Positions 19,128 through 27,553 of a stretch of DNA of 64,000 bases are shown in pieces. Numbering within the stretch: the first letter of the stretch is position 1; each line of letters opens with the position of its first letter. The position numbers were made by a program, and so were the translations under genes. Origin of the DNA: Sphingomonas sp. PP-CE-1G-424 (GTDB lineage Bacteria; Pseudomonadota; Alphaproteobacteria; Sphingomonadales; Sphingomonadaceae); NCBI RefSeq assembly GCF_004341085.1, contig NZ_SLXW01000004.1, forward strand, positions 124,001 through 188,000, written 5' to 3'. Under the pieces are notes generated by a model. It had not been told where the DNA came from and ran no database searches. It worked only from the letters and a program-made list of their open reading frames with translations.

Positions 19128-19463
19128 ATGACCCAAGACATGACCGACGACACGAACGCCCGCATCGACGCGGTAGTCAAAGCCAGCCCCGTGGTATTGT
19201 TCATGAAGGGCAGCCCGCTGTTCCCGCAGTGCGGCTTCTCCAGCCGCGCGATCGCGATCCTCAATCACCTCGAAGTCGAGTTCGAGAGCGTCGACGTGTT
19301 GCAGGACCAGGGCATCCGCCAGGGCATCAAGGCCTATTCGGACTGGCCGACGATCCCGCAGCTCTACGTCGACGGCGAGTTCGTCGGCGGCTCGGACATC
19401 ATGATGGAGATGTACGAAAGCGGCGAGCTGGCGCAGCTGTTCGAGAAGCAGAAGACGGTCTGA
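19128..19463 (+). CDS. grxD: Monothiol glutaredoxin, Grx4 family
   Basis: A 111-residue monothiol glutaredoxin. The active site is CGFS within FPQCGFSSRAIAIL at about residues 37-40; the cis-Pro and glutathione-binding residues are in WPTIPQLYVDGEFVGGSD. It carries [2Fe-2S] clusters with BolA partners rather than reducing disulphides. Position behind the bolA-type gene and an AGGACCCGGAG sequence before the ATG support cotranscription. Confidence 0.95.
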   Translation: MTQDMTDDTNARIDAVVKASPVVLFMKGSPLFPQCGFSSRAIAILNHLEVEFESVDVLQDQGIRQGIKAYSDWPTIPQLYVDGEFVGGSDIMMEMYESGELAQLFEKQKTV

Positions 19464-19902
19464 AGTTTCCGCTGGGGGCGGGGCGGAGCATCCGGGGGAT
19501 CACCTCGGCCAGCATGCCTCACCCCACCCCCGTCATCCTGACGAAAGTCAGGATCCAGAGCCACGAGGTGCTGCGTCCGGTTACCCTGGATCCTGACTTT
19601 CGTCAGGATGACGGGAACTTGGTCACGATGACGGGGCGGGGCGTAAGTCTGATGAGTCACCGGGGAGGGTGGATCGATGCGAGACCGGACGGTAGCGATC
19701 GATCCACCCTGCTTGAACGCCGCAGCGTTCGGTGACGTGACAGACGATGCAGTGCGCGTGCCATAACACGGTATCCCACCGATCTACGCCACATATGTTA
19801 GTTAATCCCCGAAACGCCGATCCGCGATGTGTAAAATCCGTCGACACTACCGCCTGATGACGGGGTCTTGCCATCCCCGCTCGCAACGGCCATCTCGGTC
19901 GC
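19464..19902. other. 439-bp gap between grxD and the metallo-hydrolase gene
   Basis: It holds one family C palindrome (19530-19614). A GATGACGGGG stretch just after it repeats the edge of that element, which hints at a decayed second copy. The remaining 280 bp show no convincing gene, terminator or RNA. Confidence 0.5.
19530..19614. repeat. Palindromic element, family C
   Basis: CCGTCATCCTGACGAAAGTC and AGGATCCAGAGCC on the left pair with CCTGGATCCTGACTTTCGTC and AGGATGACGG on the right. The edges and core match the copy at 1761-1845, but the short stem next to the edge differs in sequence and is compensated on the other arm, so pairing is conserved. Confidence 0.85.
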
Positions 19903-20760
19903 ATGGCTGAGCACCCGACCGGTATCCCGATCCAGCTCGAGCCGCTCGTCGTTCGCGTGCTCGCGCCCAATCCGTCGCCCTACACCTACACCGGTACGCA
20001 GACGCATATCGTCGGCACGACCGATCTGGCGGTGATCGATCCCGGCCCCGACGATCCCGCGCACATTGCCGCGCTGATCCACGCGATCGACGGCCGCCCC
20101 GTCACCGCGATCGTCGTCACGCACCATCACCGCGATCACAGCCCAGCGACGCGCCCGCTTCAGGCGATCACCGGTGCGCCGATCGTCGGCGCAGCGCCGT
20201 TCGATATCGACACCGCGCACGCGCGCGGCGATGCGTCGTTCGATGCCGCCTATGCGCCCGATCGGGTGATGGCCGAGGGGGACACGATCACCGGCGAGGG
20301 CTGGACGCTGGCGGCGATCGCGACGCCTGGCCACACCTCGAATCATCTCGCCTTCGCCTTGCCCGAGACCAACGCGTTGTTCTCCGGCGATCACGTGATG
20401 GGCTGGTCGACCACCATCGTTTCGCCACCTGATGGCGACATGGCGGCGTACATGGCGAGCCTCGAAAAGCTGATGCGCCGCGATGACCGCGTCTATTATC
20501 CCGGCCACGGCGAAGCGGTCGACAAGCCGCAGCGACTGGTCCGCGGGATGCTCGGCCATCGCAAACAGCGCGAGGGACAGATCCTGCGTCTGTTGCGGAG
20601 CGAACCGCAGCCGATCGGACGGATGGTGGCGCAGATGTACGTCGGGCTCGACGCGCGGCTTACGCCCGCCGCAGAGCGTTCGGTGCTCGCGCATCTCTAC
20701 GACCTGCAAAACCGTGGCTTGGTGATCGAGGAAGGCGAAACATGGCAGATCAAGATTTGA
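19903..20760 (+). CDS. MBL-fold metallo-hydrolase, LACTB2-like
   Basis: A 285-residue metallo-beta-lactamase-fold protein. The metal site motif is THHHRDHSPA at about residues 70-79, followed by the His in TPGHTSNH, the Asp in FSGDHVMGW, and the His in YYPGHGE. A C-terminal winged-helix-like domain (LRLLRSEPQPIGRMVAQMY...) matches the LACTB2 subgroup, some of which are endoribonucleases. The substrate cannot be assigned. Its last 19 bases overlap the next gene. Confidence 0.88.
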   Translation: MAEHPTGIPIQLEPLVVRVLAPNPSPYTYTGTQTHIVGTTDLAVIDPGPDDPAHIAALIHAIDGRPVTAIVVTHHHRDHSPATRPLQAITGAPIVGAAPFDIDTAHARGDASFDAAYAPDRVMAEGDTITGEGWTLAAIATPGHTSNHLAFALPETNALFSGDHVMGWSTTIVSPPDGDMAAYMASLEKLMRRDDRVYYPGHGEAVDKPQRLVRGMLGHRKQREGQILRLLRSEPQPIGRMVAQMYVGLDARLTPAAERSVLAHLYDLQNRGLVIEEGETWQIKI

Positions 20761-21467
20761 ATGCGCCGAATACCGGTTCCGGAGTCGACGGCTTCCTCGC
20801 CAAGGCGGCGGGGTTCGTCGTCATCCTCGTGCTCGCCGGCTTGCTCGCGCTGTGGGGCGTGCAGCGCTATGTCAGCGACCGGCTGACCCCCGATCCGACG
20901 ACGATCGCGAGCGCCAGCCTTGAGGGCCTGCGCGAGCAGAACCGCCTGTCCGCCTTCGCCGCGCGCTATGTCGCGGTCGTCACCTCGAAACAGTCGCAGC
21001 TCGGCTTCACCACCGAGAAGACGCTGATCATGCCCGGCATGGTCCGGTACGAGGTCGACATGGGCAAGCTCACGCAGGCCGACGTCGCGTGGGACGGCGC
21101 CACCAAGACGCTGGCGGTACGCCTGCCCGCGGTCGAGGCGGATGGCCCGCAGGTCGATCTGAACGCGGTCCGCGAATATGGCTCGGGCGGCGTGCTGACC
21201 ACCTTCACCGACGCCGAGAAGCGGCTCGACGACGCCAACCGCCGTGCCGGCCAGATCGAGCTGATCCGCCAGGCGCGCGAACCGGCGATGATCAAGCTCG
21301 CGCGCGACGCAACCCGGCGTGCGGTGGAACGCAGTTTCGCGATGCCGCTGCGTGCCGCCGGGATCGACGCGACCGTCGCGGTGCGCTTCGCCGACGAGCC
21401 GGTCGCGAACGGGGAGCGCTGGGACACCTCGCGCTCGCTGCAGGACGTGCTAGGGAACCGCCAGTAA
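20742..21467 (+). CDS. DUF4230 membrane-anchored protein
   Basis: A 241-residue protein with one N-terminal membrane helix (residues about 21-43) and a large non-cytoplasmic or cytoplasmic domain of the DUF4230 type. Visible segments are SAFAARYVAVVTSKQSQL, LIMPGMVRYEVDM and a helical stretch with QIELIRQAREPAMIKLARDATRRAVER. The function of the family is unknown. Its ATG lies inside the metallo-hydrolase gene, so expression is linked to it. Confidence 0.85.
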   Translation: MADQDLNAPNTGSGVDGFLAKAAGFVVILVLAGLLALWGVQRYVSDRLTPDPTTIASASLEGLREQNRLSAFAARYVAVVTSKQSQLGFTTEKTLIMPGMVRYEVDMGKLTQADVAWDGATKTLAVRLPAVEADGPQVDLNAVREYGSGGVLTTFTDAEKRLDDANRRAGQIELIRQAREPAMIKLARDATRRAVERSFAMPLRAAGIDATVAVRFADEPVANGERWDTSRSLQDVLGNRQ

Positions 21468-21495
21468 ACGCGATCGGGCTATTCGGGATACGACG

Positions 21496-22494
21496 ATGGA
21501 ATTGAACCAGAACTTTGCGGGTATCGACATCCGCGCCGAGATCGAGCGCCTCCGCAAGGAGAAGAACGCGGTCATCCTCGCGCATTATTACCAGAAGCCC
21601 GAGCTTCAGGATCTGGCCGATTTCGTCGGCGACAGCCTCGATCTGTCGCGCAAGGCAGCCGCCACCGATGCCGACGTGATCGCGTTCTGCGGCGTGCGCT
21701 TCATGGCCGAGACCGCCAAAATCCTGTCGCCCGACAAGATCGTCGTGCTCCCCGACATGGACGCCGGGTGCAGCCTCGAGGACAGCTGCCCGCCCGAGCA
21801 GTTCGCCGCGTTCCGCGCGAAGCATCCCGATCACATCGCGCTGACCTACATCAACTGCTCGACCGAGGTGAAGGCGCTCTCCGACATCATCGTCACGAGT
21901 TCGTCGGCGGACACGATCCTCGCGCAGATCCCGCCCGAGCAGAAGATCATCTTCGGCCCCGACCGCAACCTTGGCGGCTATCTCGCGCGGAAGACCGGCC
22001 GCGACATGCTGCTATGGCCGGGTGTGTGCATCGTCCACGAGGCGTTCAGCGAGACCGAGTTGATGAAGCTCAAGGCGCAGCACCCCGGCGCGCCCGTCGT
22101 CGCGCATCCCGAATGCCCGCCGATCATCCTCGACCACGCCGATTACGTCGGCTCGACGCGCGGCATCCTCGATTACGCGCTGGCGATGCCCGGCGACACG
22201 CTGATCGTCGCGACCGAACCGCACATCATCCACCAGATGGAAAAGGCGTTGCCGAACAAGCGCTTCATCGGCGCACCCGGTGCGGACGGCAATTGCAACT
22301 GCAACATCTGCCCGTACATGGCGCTCAACACGCTGGAAAAGCTCTATGTCGCGCTGCGCGATCTGAGCCCGCGAATCGAGATCGAAGAAGGCCTGCGCCT
22401 CCAGGCGAAGAAGAGCCTCGATGCGATGCTGCGGATGGCGTCGAACACCGTCGGCAAGGGCGATCTCGGCCCGGCCGGCGGTGCGAACGCCTGA
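21496..22494 (+). CDS. nadA: Quinolinate synthase
   Basis: A 332-residue NadA, which condenses iminoaspartate and dihydroxyacetone phosphate to quinolinate for NAD synthesis. The N-terminal signature is LAHYYQKPELQDLADFVGDS. The three [4Fe-4S] Cys fit AGCSLEDSC, then the Cys in the HPECPP region, and the C-terminal NCNCNICPYM. nadC follows after a small gene on the opposite strand, and nadB is not visible, so iminoaspartate must come from elsewhere in the genome. Confidence 0.97.
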   Translation: MELNQNFAGIDIRAEIERLRKEKNAVILAHYYQKPELQDLADFVGDSLDLSRKAAATDADVIAFCGVRFMAETAKILSPDKIVVLPDMDAGCSLEDSCPPEQFAAFRAKHPDHIALTYINCSTEVKALSDIIVTSSSADTILAQIPPEQKIIFGPDRNLGGYLARKTGRDMLLWPGVCIVHEAFSETELMKLKAQHPGAPVVAHPECPPIILDHADYVGSTRGILDYALAMPGDTLIVATEPHIIHQMEKALPNKRFIGAPGADGNCNCNICPYMALNTLEKLYVALRDLSPRIEIEEGLRLQAKKSLDAMLRMASNTVGKGDLGPAGGANA

Positions 22495-22498
22495 TCCG

Positions 22499-22648
22499 TC
22501 AGGCCGAGGGCGCAGCCTTGGGCACCTGGGCCAGCGCCTGATCGATATGGATCGCGGCGATGGTCAGTTCGAGCGTGTCGGCCAGTACGAGGGCCTCGCC
22601 AAGCAGCTGGGTCAAACGTGCTGTCTCGGCCATCGTCTTGGTATGCAT
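22499..22648 (-). CDS. Small hypothetical protein between nadA and nadC
   Basis: A 49-residue protein beginning MHTKTMAETARLTQLLGEAL. The ATG at 22648 has GAGGAACG just upstream. A longer version from 22702 (67 residues) is possible but has a weaker start. It is predicted to be a mostly helical soluble protein with a heptad-like pattern (LLGEALVLADTLELTIAAIHIDQAL) and a short Pro-Ser tail. It is on the opposite strand and convergent with nadA, and its promoter shares the gap with nadC. I do not recognise a named family. Confidence 0.6.
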   Translation of the reverse strand: MHTKTMAETARLTQLLGEALVLADTLELTIAAIHIDQALAQVPKAAPSA

Positions 22649-22811
22649 CGATCGTTCCTCGGTATCGATCAGGCAAACTCGCCTGCGGATGTTCGGTTCC
22701 AACGCGAAAATCTTTATGGTGCAGACAGATGCGGCGATTTCGCTGGCCCCGCATCATGCTCGTCGGCATCTGCACTGATACGACCGACGGGTCGCCACTG
22801 GGAGTCTTGAG

Positions 22812-23675
22812 ATGAACGCAGCATTGCCCGATGTCGGATTGCCGGCACAGTTCGTCGTCGACGCGTTCGTCGCATCGACGCTGGCGGAGGATCTGGGCAC
22901 GATCGGCGACATCACGTCGAACGCGGTCATCCCCGCCGACGCGCGATTCACCGGCGTCATGGACAGCCGCGACCCGATCGTCGTCGCCGGGCTGGATCTC
23001 GCCGAGGCGTTCTTCCGGACGCTCGATCCCGACGTCCGCATCGAACGGCTCGTGCAGGACGGACAGCAGGTCGCGGCGGGGACGATCCTGATGCGACTCG
23101 AAGGGGCAGGGCGGGCGATGCTCACCGCCGAGCGGTCGGCGCTGAATACCGTCCAGCATCTGTCGGGAATCGCCACCATGACGCGCAGCTATGTTGACGC
23201 GATCGCCGGGACCGGCGCGATCCTGCTCGATACGCGGAAAACCATCCCCGGCCTGCGCGTGCTGGAAAAATACGCGACCCGGATGGGCGGCGCGCAGAAC
23301 CACCGGATGGGGCTGTGGGATGCCGCGATGATCAAGGACAATCACGTCGCGGTCGCCGGCGGCGTTGTCGAAGCGGTGCGCCGGGCGCGTGATGCAGGAA
23401 TCGCGCACATCATCGTCGAAGTCGACCGGATCGACCAGATCGCCCCCGCACTGACCGCGGGGGCGACGCATCTCCTGCTCGACAACATGCCGCCGGCGAT
23501 GTTGCGCGAGGCGGTTGCGCTGGTCGGCGGACGCGTGCCGACCGAGGCGTCGGGCGGCGTCAACCTCGAGACGATCCGCGCGATCGCCGAGACCGGCGTG
23601 ACCTATGTGTCGGTCGGCCGCTTGACGCAGTCGGCACCCGCGGCGGATATAGGCCTGGATTTCACGACGGCATGA
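22812..23675 (+). CDS. nadC: Nicotinate-nucleotide diphosphorylase (carboxylating)
   Basis: A 287-residue QPRTase, which converts quinolinate and PRPP to nicotinate mononucleotide. Family segments are EDLGTIGDITSNAVI, the LNTVQHLSGIAT helix with the preceding ERSALN, DTRKTIPGLRVLEKYA and MIKDNH. The C-terminal EASGGVNLETIRAIAETGV ends the barrel. It serves the same pathway as nadA, 317 bp upstream, but is probably read from its own promoter beside the small divergent gene. Confidence 0.97.
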   Translation: MNAALPDVGLPAQFVVDAFVASTLAEDLGTIGDITSNAVIPADARFTGVMDSRDPIVVAGLDLAEAFFRTLDPDVRIERLVQDGQQVAAGTILMRLEGAGRAMLTAERSALNTVQHLSGIATMTRSYVDAIAGTGAILLDTRKTIPGLRVLEKYATRMGGAQNHRMGLWDAAMIKDNHVAVAGGVVEAVRRARDAGIAHIIVEVDRIDQIAPALTAGATHLLLDNMPPAMLREAVALVGGRVPTEASGGVNLETIRAIAETGVTYVSVGRLTQSAPAADIGLDFTTA

Positions 23676-23728
23676 CCGGCTCGCCCGGCGCGTCCCGGTC
23701 GCAGCATGATCGATAACGGGGACAAGAC

Positions 23729-24160
23729 ATGATCAGGCCGGTATCCATAACGCGCTACGAACGGCTGTATCTCGCCTCGTTCGTGATCGGGCTGATCGTG
23801 TCGGCGATGAGCTGGGGGCCGCGGAGGGCGATGGTCGCGGCCACCCCGATGCTCGCGAAGATCGGCTGGATCCTGCCGACGTTCGAGGTCGCCGGGATCG
23901 TGATCACGCTGACGCTCTGGTATTTCACCGTGCGGGCGCCGAGTGGCGTGGCGCGGTGGGTCGTGATCGTGCTGGCCGCGCTCTCCGCGATCGGCATCGC
24001 GATCTCGCTCGTGCAGTTGGTGACCGGGCATGCGGTGCCGAGCGCGACGCTCGGGCTGTCGATCGTCGCGAGCGTGGTCTACATCGCCGCGGCGCTGCAA
24101 CTCCTGAAACCCGATGCGAAACTCTGGTTCGACCAGGCTGGACGAGGACATGCCGCATGA
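23729..24160 (+). CDS. Small four-span membrane protein, function unknown
   Basis: A 143-residue protein with four hydrophobic segments at about residues 15-29, 43-62, 73-96 and 104-122. There are no recognised catalytic motifs. It starts about 50 bp after nadC and its ATGA stop overlaps the start of the RNase T2 gene, so the two are translated together. Its role is not known. Confidence 0.75.
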   Translation: MIRPVSITRYERLYLASFVIGLIVSAMSWGPRRAMVAATPMLAKIGWILPTFEVAGIVITLTLWYFTVRAPSGVARWVVIVLAALSAIGIAISLVQLVTGHAVPSATLGLSIVASVVYIAAALQLLKPDAKLWFDQAGRGHAA

Positions 24161-24870
24161 TCGTTAGACTGACCATCGCTGCGGCGGCACTGGCGCTGCC
24201 CGGAGTAGCCCAGGCGCAGGCCTATCAATGCTCGACCCCCGCCACCGTCGAGCGCGTCCGCCCCGATCTGCCCTCCGACAGCCAGCCCAAGCGAGTCGTC
24301 CCGATCGGCGGCTACACGCTCGCCATTACCTGGGCCCCGCAATATTGCCGCGACAACGGCACGCGCTCCGGGTCGCAGTTCCAGTGCGGCGCGGCCAACC
24401 GCTTCGGCTTCACGCTGCACGGTCTGTGGCCCGACGGCGTGGACAAGGACTGGCCGCAATATTGTCGCGCAGCCGAGTTCGTCCCGCCACCGGTGATCCG
24501 CGTGCATCTCTGCACGACGCCGTCGGCGCAGTTGCTCCAGCACGAATGGGCCAAGCACGGCACCTGCATGCCGGGCTATCGACCCGCGGAATATTTCAAC
24601 CAGTCCGCCGGGCTGTACGGCAAGCTGCGCTATCCGGACATGGATGCGCTGTCGCGCGCGCCGCTGACCGCCGGGCGGTTCGCCGCGGCGATGGCGTCCG
24701 CAAATCCGGGGCTCAATGCCGACATGATGCGCGTCACCGCGACGAAACAGGGCTGGCTCGACGAGGTCTGGATCTGCCTAGACCGCCGCTTCCGCTACCG
24801 CCGCTGCCCCGTCCACCAGGGTGGCCTGGCCGACGGTGCCCCGCTGAAAATCTGGCGCGGCAGCCGCTAA
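24157..24870 (+). CDS. Ribonuclease T2 family protein, secreted
   Basis: A 237-residue protein with a Sec signal peptide cleaved near AQA (residues about 19-21). Both RNase T2 active-site motifs are intact: FTLHGLWPD (CAS I) and HEWAKHGTC (CAS II), giving the catalytic His residues, Glu and Lys. Several Cys suggest disulphides in the periplasm. RNase T2 cleaves single-stranded RNA through a 2',3'-cyclic phosphate. It is coupled by an ATGA overlap to a small membrane protein gene. Confidence 0.93.
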   Translation: MIVRLTIAAAALALPGVAQAQAYQCSTPATVERVRPDLPSDSQPKRVVPIGGYTLAITWAPQYCRDNGTRSGSQFQCGAANRFGFTLHGLWPDGVDKDWPQYCRAAEFVPPPVIRVHLCTTPSAQLLQHEWAKHGTCMPGYRPAEYFNQSAGLYGKLRYPDMDALSRAPLTAGRFAAAMASANPGLNADMMRVTATKQGWLDEVWICLDRRFRYRRCPVHQGGLADGAPLKIWRGSR

Positions 24871-24882
24871 GGAAAATTCCAA

Positions 24883-25002
24883 TCCTCCCCCGCCAGGGGG
24901 AGGTGGCGCCGAAGGCGACGGAGGGGGAGGACACGGAGCAGAGGTTTCCCTTACCTCCCCCTCCGTCAGGCGCTGCCTGTCACCTCCCCCTGGCAGGGGA
25001 GG
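24883..25002. repeat. Palindromic element, family D
   Basis: TCCTCCCCCGCCAGGGGGAG with GTGGCGCCGAAGGCGACGGA on the left pairs with CCTCCCCCTGGCAGGGGAGG on the right, with TACCTCCCCCTCCGTCAGGC between. It fills the gap between the convergent RNase T2 and DUF4112 genes. Relatives are at 28745, 30105, 32894, 36294, 37213 and 61770. Confidence 0.85.
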
Positions 25003-25020
25003 ACGCTCAGGTACCCGAAA

Positions 25021-25446
25021 TCACCCGTCGAGGGTCGTCGTCGACGGGTAGTGCCGGTCCAGATGCTTCTTGATGATCCGCAGGTTGCGTGTGTTGGATC
25101 GGAAGAAGAAGTCAGGGATCGCGCCGACGAACGGGATCATCCCGAGCGCCCAGTCGAACCCGATATTGCCCGCCATCCGCGCCACCTGGACCTTCGACAT
25201 GCCGATGTTGCGCGCCTCCCACGCCATCCAGCCGCCGACCGCCGCGGCGATCGTGCTGCCCGCGAACGGCACGATATCGAGGATCACGTCGAGGCCGACC
25301 TTGCGGTTGGTGCCGGGGATCTGGAACAGCCCCTCCATCACGCGTTCCATCGCCTCGACGCGGCGGCGCACCGACAACGCGTCGCGCCCCATCGGCAGCG
25401 AGTCGAGGATCGATCCGGGGGTGATGCGGGTGACGGTCGGTTTCAT
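25021..25446 (-). CDS. DUF4112 family protein
   Basis: A 141-residue protein of DUF4112. It has LDSLPMGRDALSVRRRVEAMERVMEGLFQI-type N-terminal helices, two hydrophobic segments (LDIVPFAGSTIAAAVGGWMAW and ALGMIPFVGAIPDFFF) with the repeated IPF/VPFxG turn, and a basic C-terminus (RIIKKHLDRHY). It is likely an integral membrane protein; function unknown. It starts 5 bp after the stop of the solute-binding lipoprotein gene, so both are read together. Confidence 0.87.
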   Translation of the reverse strand: MKPTVTRITPGSILDSLPMGRDALSVRRRVEAMERVMEGLFQIPGTNRKVGLDVILDIVPFAGSTIAAAVGGWMAWEARNIGMSKVQVARMAGNIGFDWALGMIPFVGAIPDFFFRSNTRNLRIIKKHLDRHYPSTTTLDG

Positions 25447-25451
25447 GCCAC

Positions 25452-26942
25452 CTAGTTGGTATCGGCGCGCAACCGGTTCAACGGGTGCCACGCGCGCGGG
25501 TTGGGCTGCCACTGCGCCAGCCTCGCGGTGACCAGCGACCAGCGTAGCGGCCGCGCCAGTGGGATGAACGCGACATCCTCGTTCATCGCCGCGTCCGCCG
25601 CGGCGATGCGGACGCTTCGCTCCGCCAGCGTCGGCGCCTCGCGCGCGGCTTCGACCGCCGCCTGCGCAGCCTCGCCGCACACCACGCACGCGCTCGCCAG
25701 ATACCAGCGCGCGCTGTCATAGGGGGCGACCGCATCGACCAGCTTCAGCTCGGCATCGGCATCCAGCGCAACGCGCGACGGGGTGATACCGATCGCCATC
25801 AACGACGCGGCGACATGCGCGTACAGCAGCGTCGCACCGGGCCCCGCGGGCAGCGCGATCCGCACGCCGATCGGTCCGCCGGTCCACGCCGCCACGCGTT
25901 GCCGCGCCGCCGCGCGTCGTTCGTCCTGCGACAGCAGCGACCACGCCGGAACCTGCGGCAGCGATGATGAATCGAGGATATCGGGCAGGATGCGATCCGC
26001 GGGATCCCAGTTCGGCGCGATCGCGGTCGTCAGCGCGGTCCGGTCGATCGCCTCCGAGATCGCCGCGCGGTTGGCGGTCTCCGCGAGGAAACCGTCGCGC
26101 CGCACGATCGCCAACCCGAACAGCCCGACCGCGGGATCGACGCGGATGTTGGCGGGCGCGATGTCGGTGGTGGCCAGCAACGGCCAGTCGACGAAACTGC
26201 CGCCGCTGACCAGATCCGAGTCGCGATGGGCGAACCGCGCGATCGCCCGCGCGGCGCGTTCGCCGATCAGCCGGACGTCCTCTTCCGCCTTCACGTCATG
26301 CTGGTCGTCGGGGTCCGCTTCGCCGGGATCGAAGGCGGGGCGCAGCAACGGCGCGGTTCCGCCGCGCGCGATATGGAACGGCCCGGTGCCGCTGACGGGC
26401 TGCAATCGCAGCAGCGCGAGTTCGGGTTGCGCGAACAGCTTCAGCAGGTCGGGGCGCGGGCGCGACAGCCGCACCTCGATGACCTGCGGAGTCATCACGA
26501 CGATCTCGTCGATCGCGGTCATGAATGGCGCCAGCGGATTGCGAGATCCCGGCCGGAATTGCCGTTCCAGCATCGCCACCACCTGCGCCGCGGTGACCGG
26601 CGTGCCGTCGCTCCATTTCACCTCGCGCAGGCGGAAGATATAACTCATCCCGCCGTCGATCACGATCCAGCGTTCGGCGATACCGGGCTCGATCTGTCCG
26701 GTCGCATCGAACCGCACCAGCCCCTGCGCGGTCGAGTCCATCAGCAGCCGCGCCGGGGTATCGAGCGCGACCCGGCTGGCATCGACCGCCTCCGGGTGCG
26801 CGCCGATCGCACTGACGACCACCGCCCCCGTATCGCGCCGCTGGTCGCACCCTGCCAGCGTGACGCAACCGGCGAGCAGCAGGGCCGCCCCGCGGACGAG
26901 GCCTGATCGGCTGACGAAGGACTCGGCTTTCTGGTTCGTCAA
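25452..26942 (-). CDS. ABC transporter substrate-binding lipoprotein, family 5-like
   Basis: About 496 residues, starting from a TTG at 26942 with GGAGGGCGG in the correct place; a TTG at 26999 would give 515. The signal peptide has the lipobox LAGC (the GCVTLAGC stretch). The body is SBP_bac_5-like: LLMDSTAQGLVRFDATGQIEPGIAERW, then SDGTPVTAAQVVAMLERQF. The rest of the sequence is divergent and shorter than typical peptide-binding proteins. No permease or ATPase genes are nearby, so its transport role is uncertain. It is followed by a DUF4112 gene. Confidence 0.78.
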   Translation of the reverse strand: MTNQKAESFVSRSGLVRGAALLLAGCVTLAGCDQRRDTGAVVVSAIGAHPEAVDASRVALDTPARLLMDSTAQGLVRFDATGQIEPGIAERWIVIDGGMSYIFRLREVKWSDGTPVTAAQVVAMLERQFRPGSRNPLAPFMTAIDEIVVMTPQVIEVRLSRPRPDLLKLFAQPELALLRLQPVSGTGPFHIARGGTAPLLRPAFDPGEADPDDQHDVKAEEDVRLIGERAARAIARFAHRDSDLVSGGSFVDWPLLATTDIAPANIRVDPAVGLFGLAIVRRDGFLAETANRAAISEAIDRTALTTAIAPNWDPADRILPDILDSSSLPQVPAWSLLSQDERRAAARQRVAAWTGGPIGVRIALPAGPGATLLYAHVAASLMAIGITPSRVALDADAELKLVDAVAPYDSARWYLASACVVCGEAAQAAVEAAREAPTLAERSVRIAAADAAMNEDVAFIPLARPLRWSLVTARLAQWQPNPRAWHPLNRLRADTN

Positions 26943-27079
26943 TCGCCGCCCTCCGTTCGCAACCGCGCGCGATCGGGAATAGCCAGGGTCGGGGATCAAT
27001 GACAGGGGGCATTGCCGCCCCGCACGTCCGCCGCGGCCGCTAAGCTTTCGTCAACGGATTCTCGGATAGCGTGGCGTTC

Positions 27080-27511
27080 ATGGATCGATCGTTCATAGCG
27101 ATAACCGCCACGGCCTCGGCGCTGATGTTCGCTGGCGTCTGGAGTGCCATGGCGCCGACCGGCTCGCCGCCGCCCGAAGCCCCGCTAAGTGCGGGCGCAC
27201 CGATAGACGTGGCTCGCCCCGTCGACGCGGCCTCGCTGCCGGTTTTGGCAAAAACCCCGACGGCGGACGGACGGGCTCGGCTCACAATAGCCGCGCCGGC
27301 CCGCGACGCCGCACAGTACAACGTCACGCGCTCGGTCTATGGACAAGCCGCATCCCCGGTTGTGCGGTCCGCGCCCATCAATGCGGTCTATCGCGGATGT
27401 CGCGAGGCGCGCGCTGCGGGCGTCACGCCTCTGTACCGCGGAACGCCCGGCTATGGCGCCCATATGGACGGCGATGGCGACGGGATCGCGTGCGAAGACT
27501 ATCGCCGCTAA
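27080..27511 (+). CDS. Excalibur calcium-binding domain protein
   Basis: A 143-residue protein. The N-terminus has a membrane anchor or signal segment (residues 5-22). A Pro/Ala-rich linker leads to a C-terminal excalibur domain, seen as YRGCREARAAGVTPLYRGTP and DGDGDGIACE with the paired Cys and the DxDxDG-type calcium loop. Excalibur domains are extracytoplasmic. ATG 27080 is preferred over a GTG nine bases upstream. It diverges from the lipoprotein gene. Confidence 0.85.
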   Translation: MDRSFIAITATASALMFAGVWSAMAPTGSPPPEAPLSAGAPIDVARPVDAASLPVLAKTPTADGRARLTIAAPARDAAQYNVTRSVYGQAASPVVRSAPINAVYRGCREARAAGVTPLYRGTPGYGAHMDGDGDGIACEDYRR

Positions 27512-27553
27512 GTCCGCCGCCCGGCTCCTATCGGTCCGGTTTATCCGCCCCGA

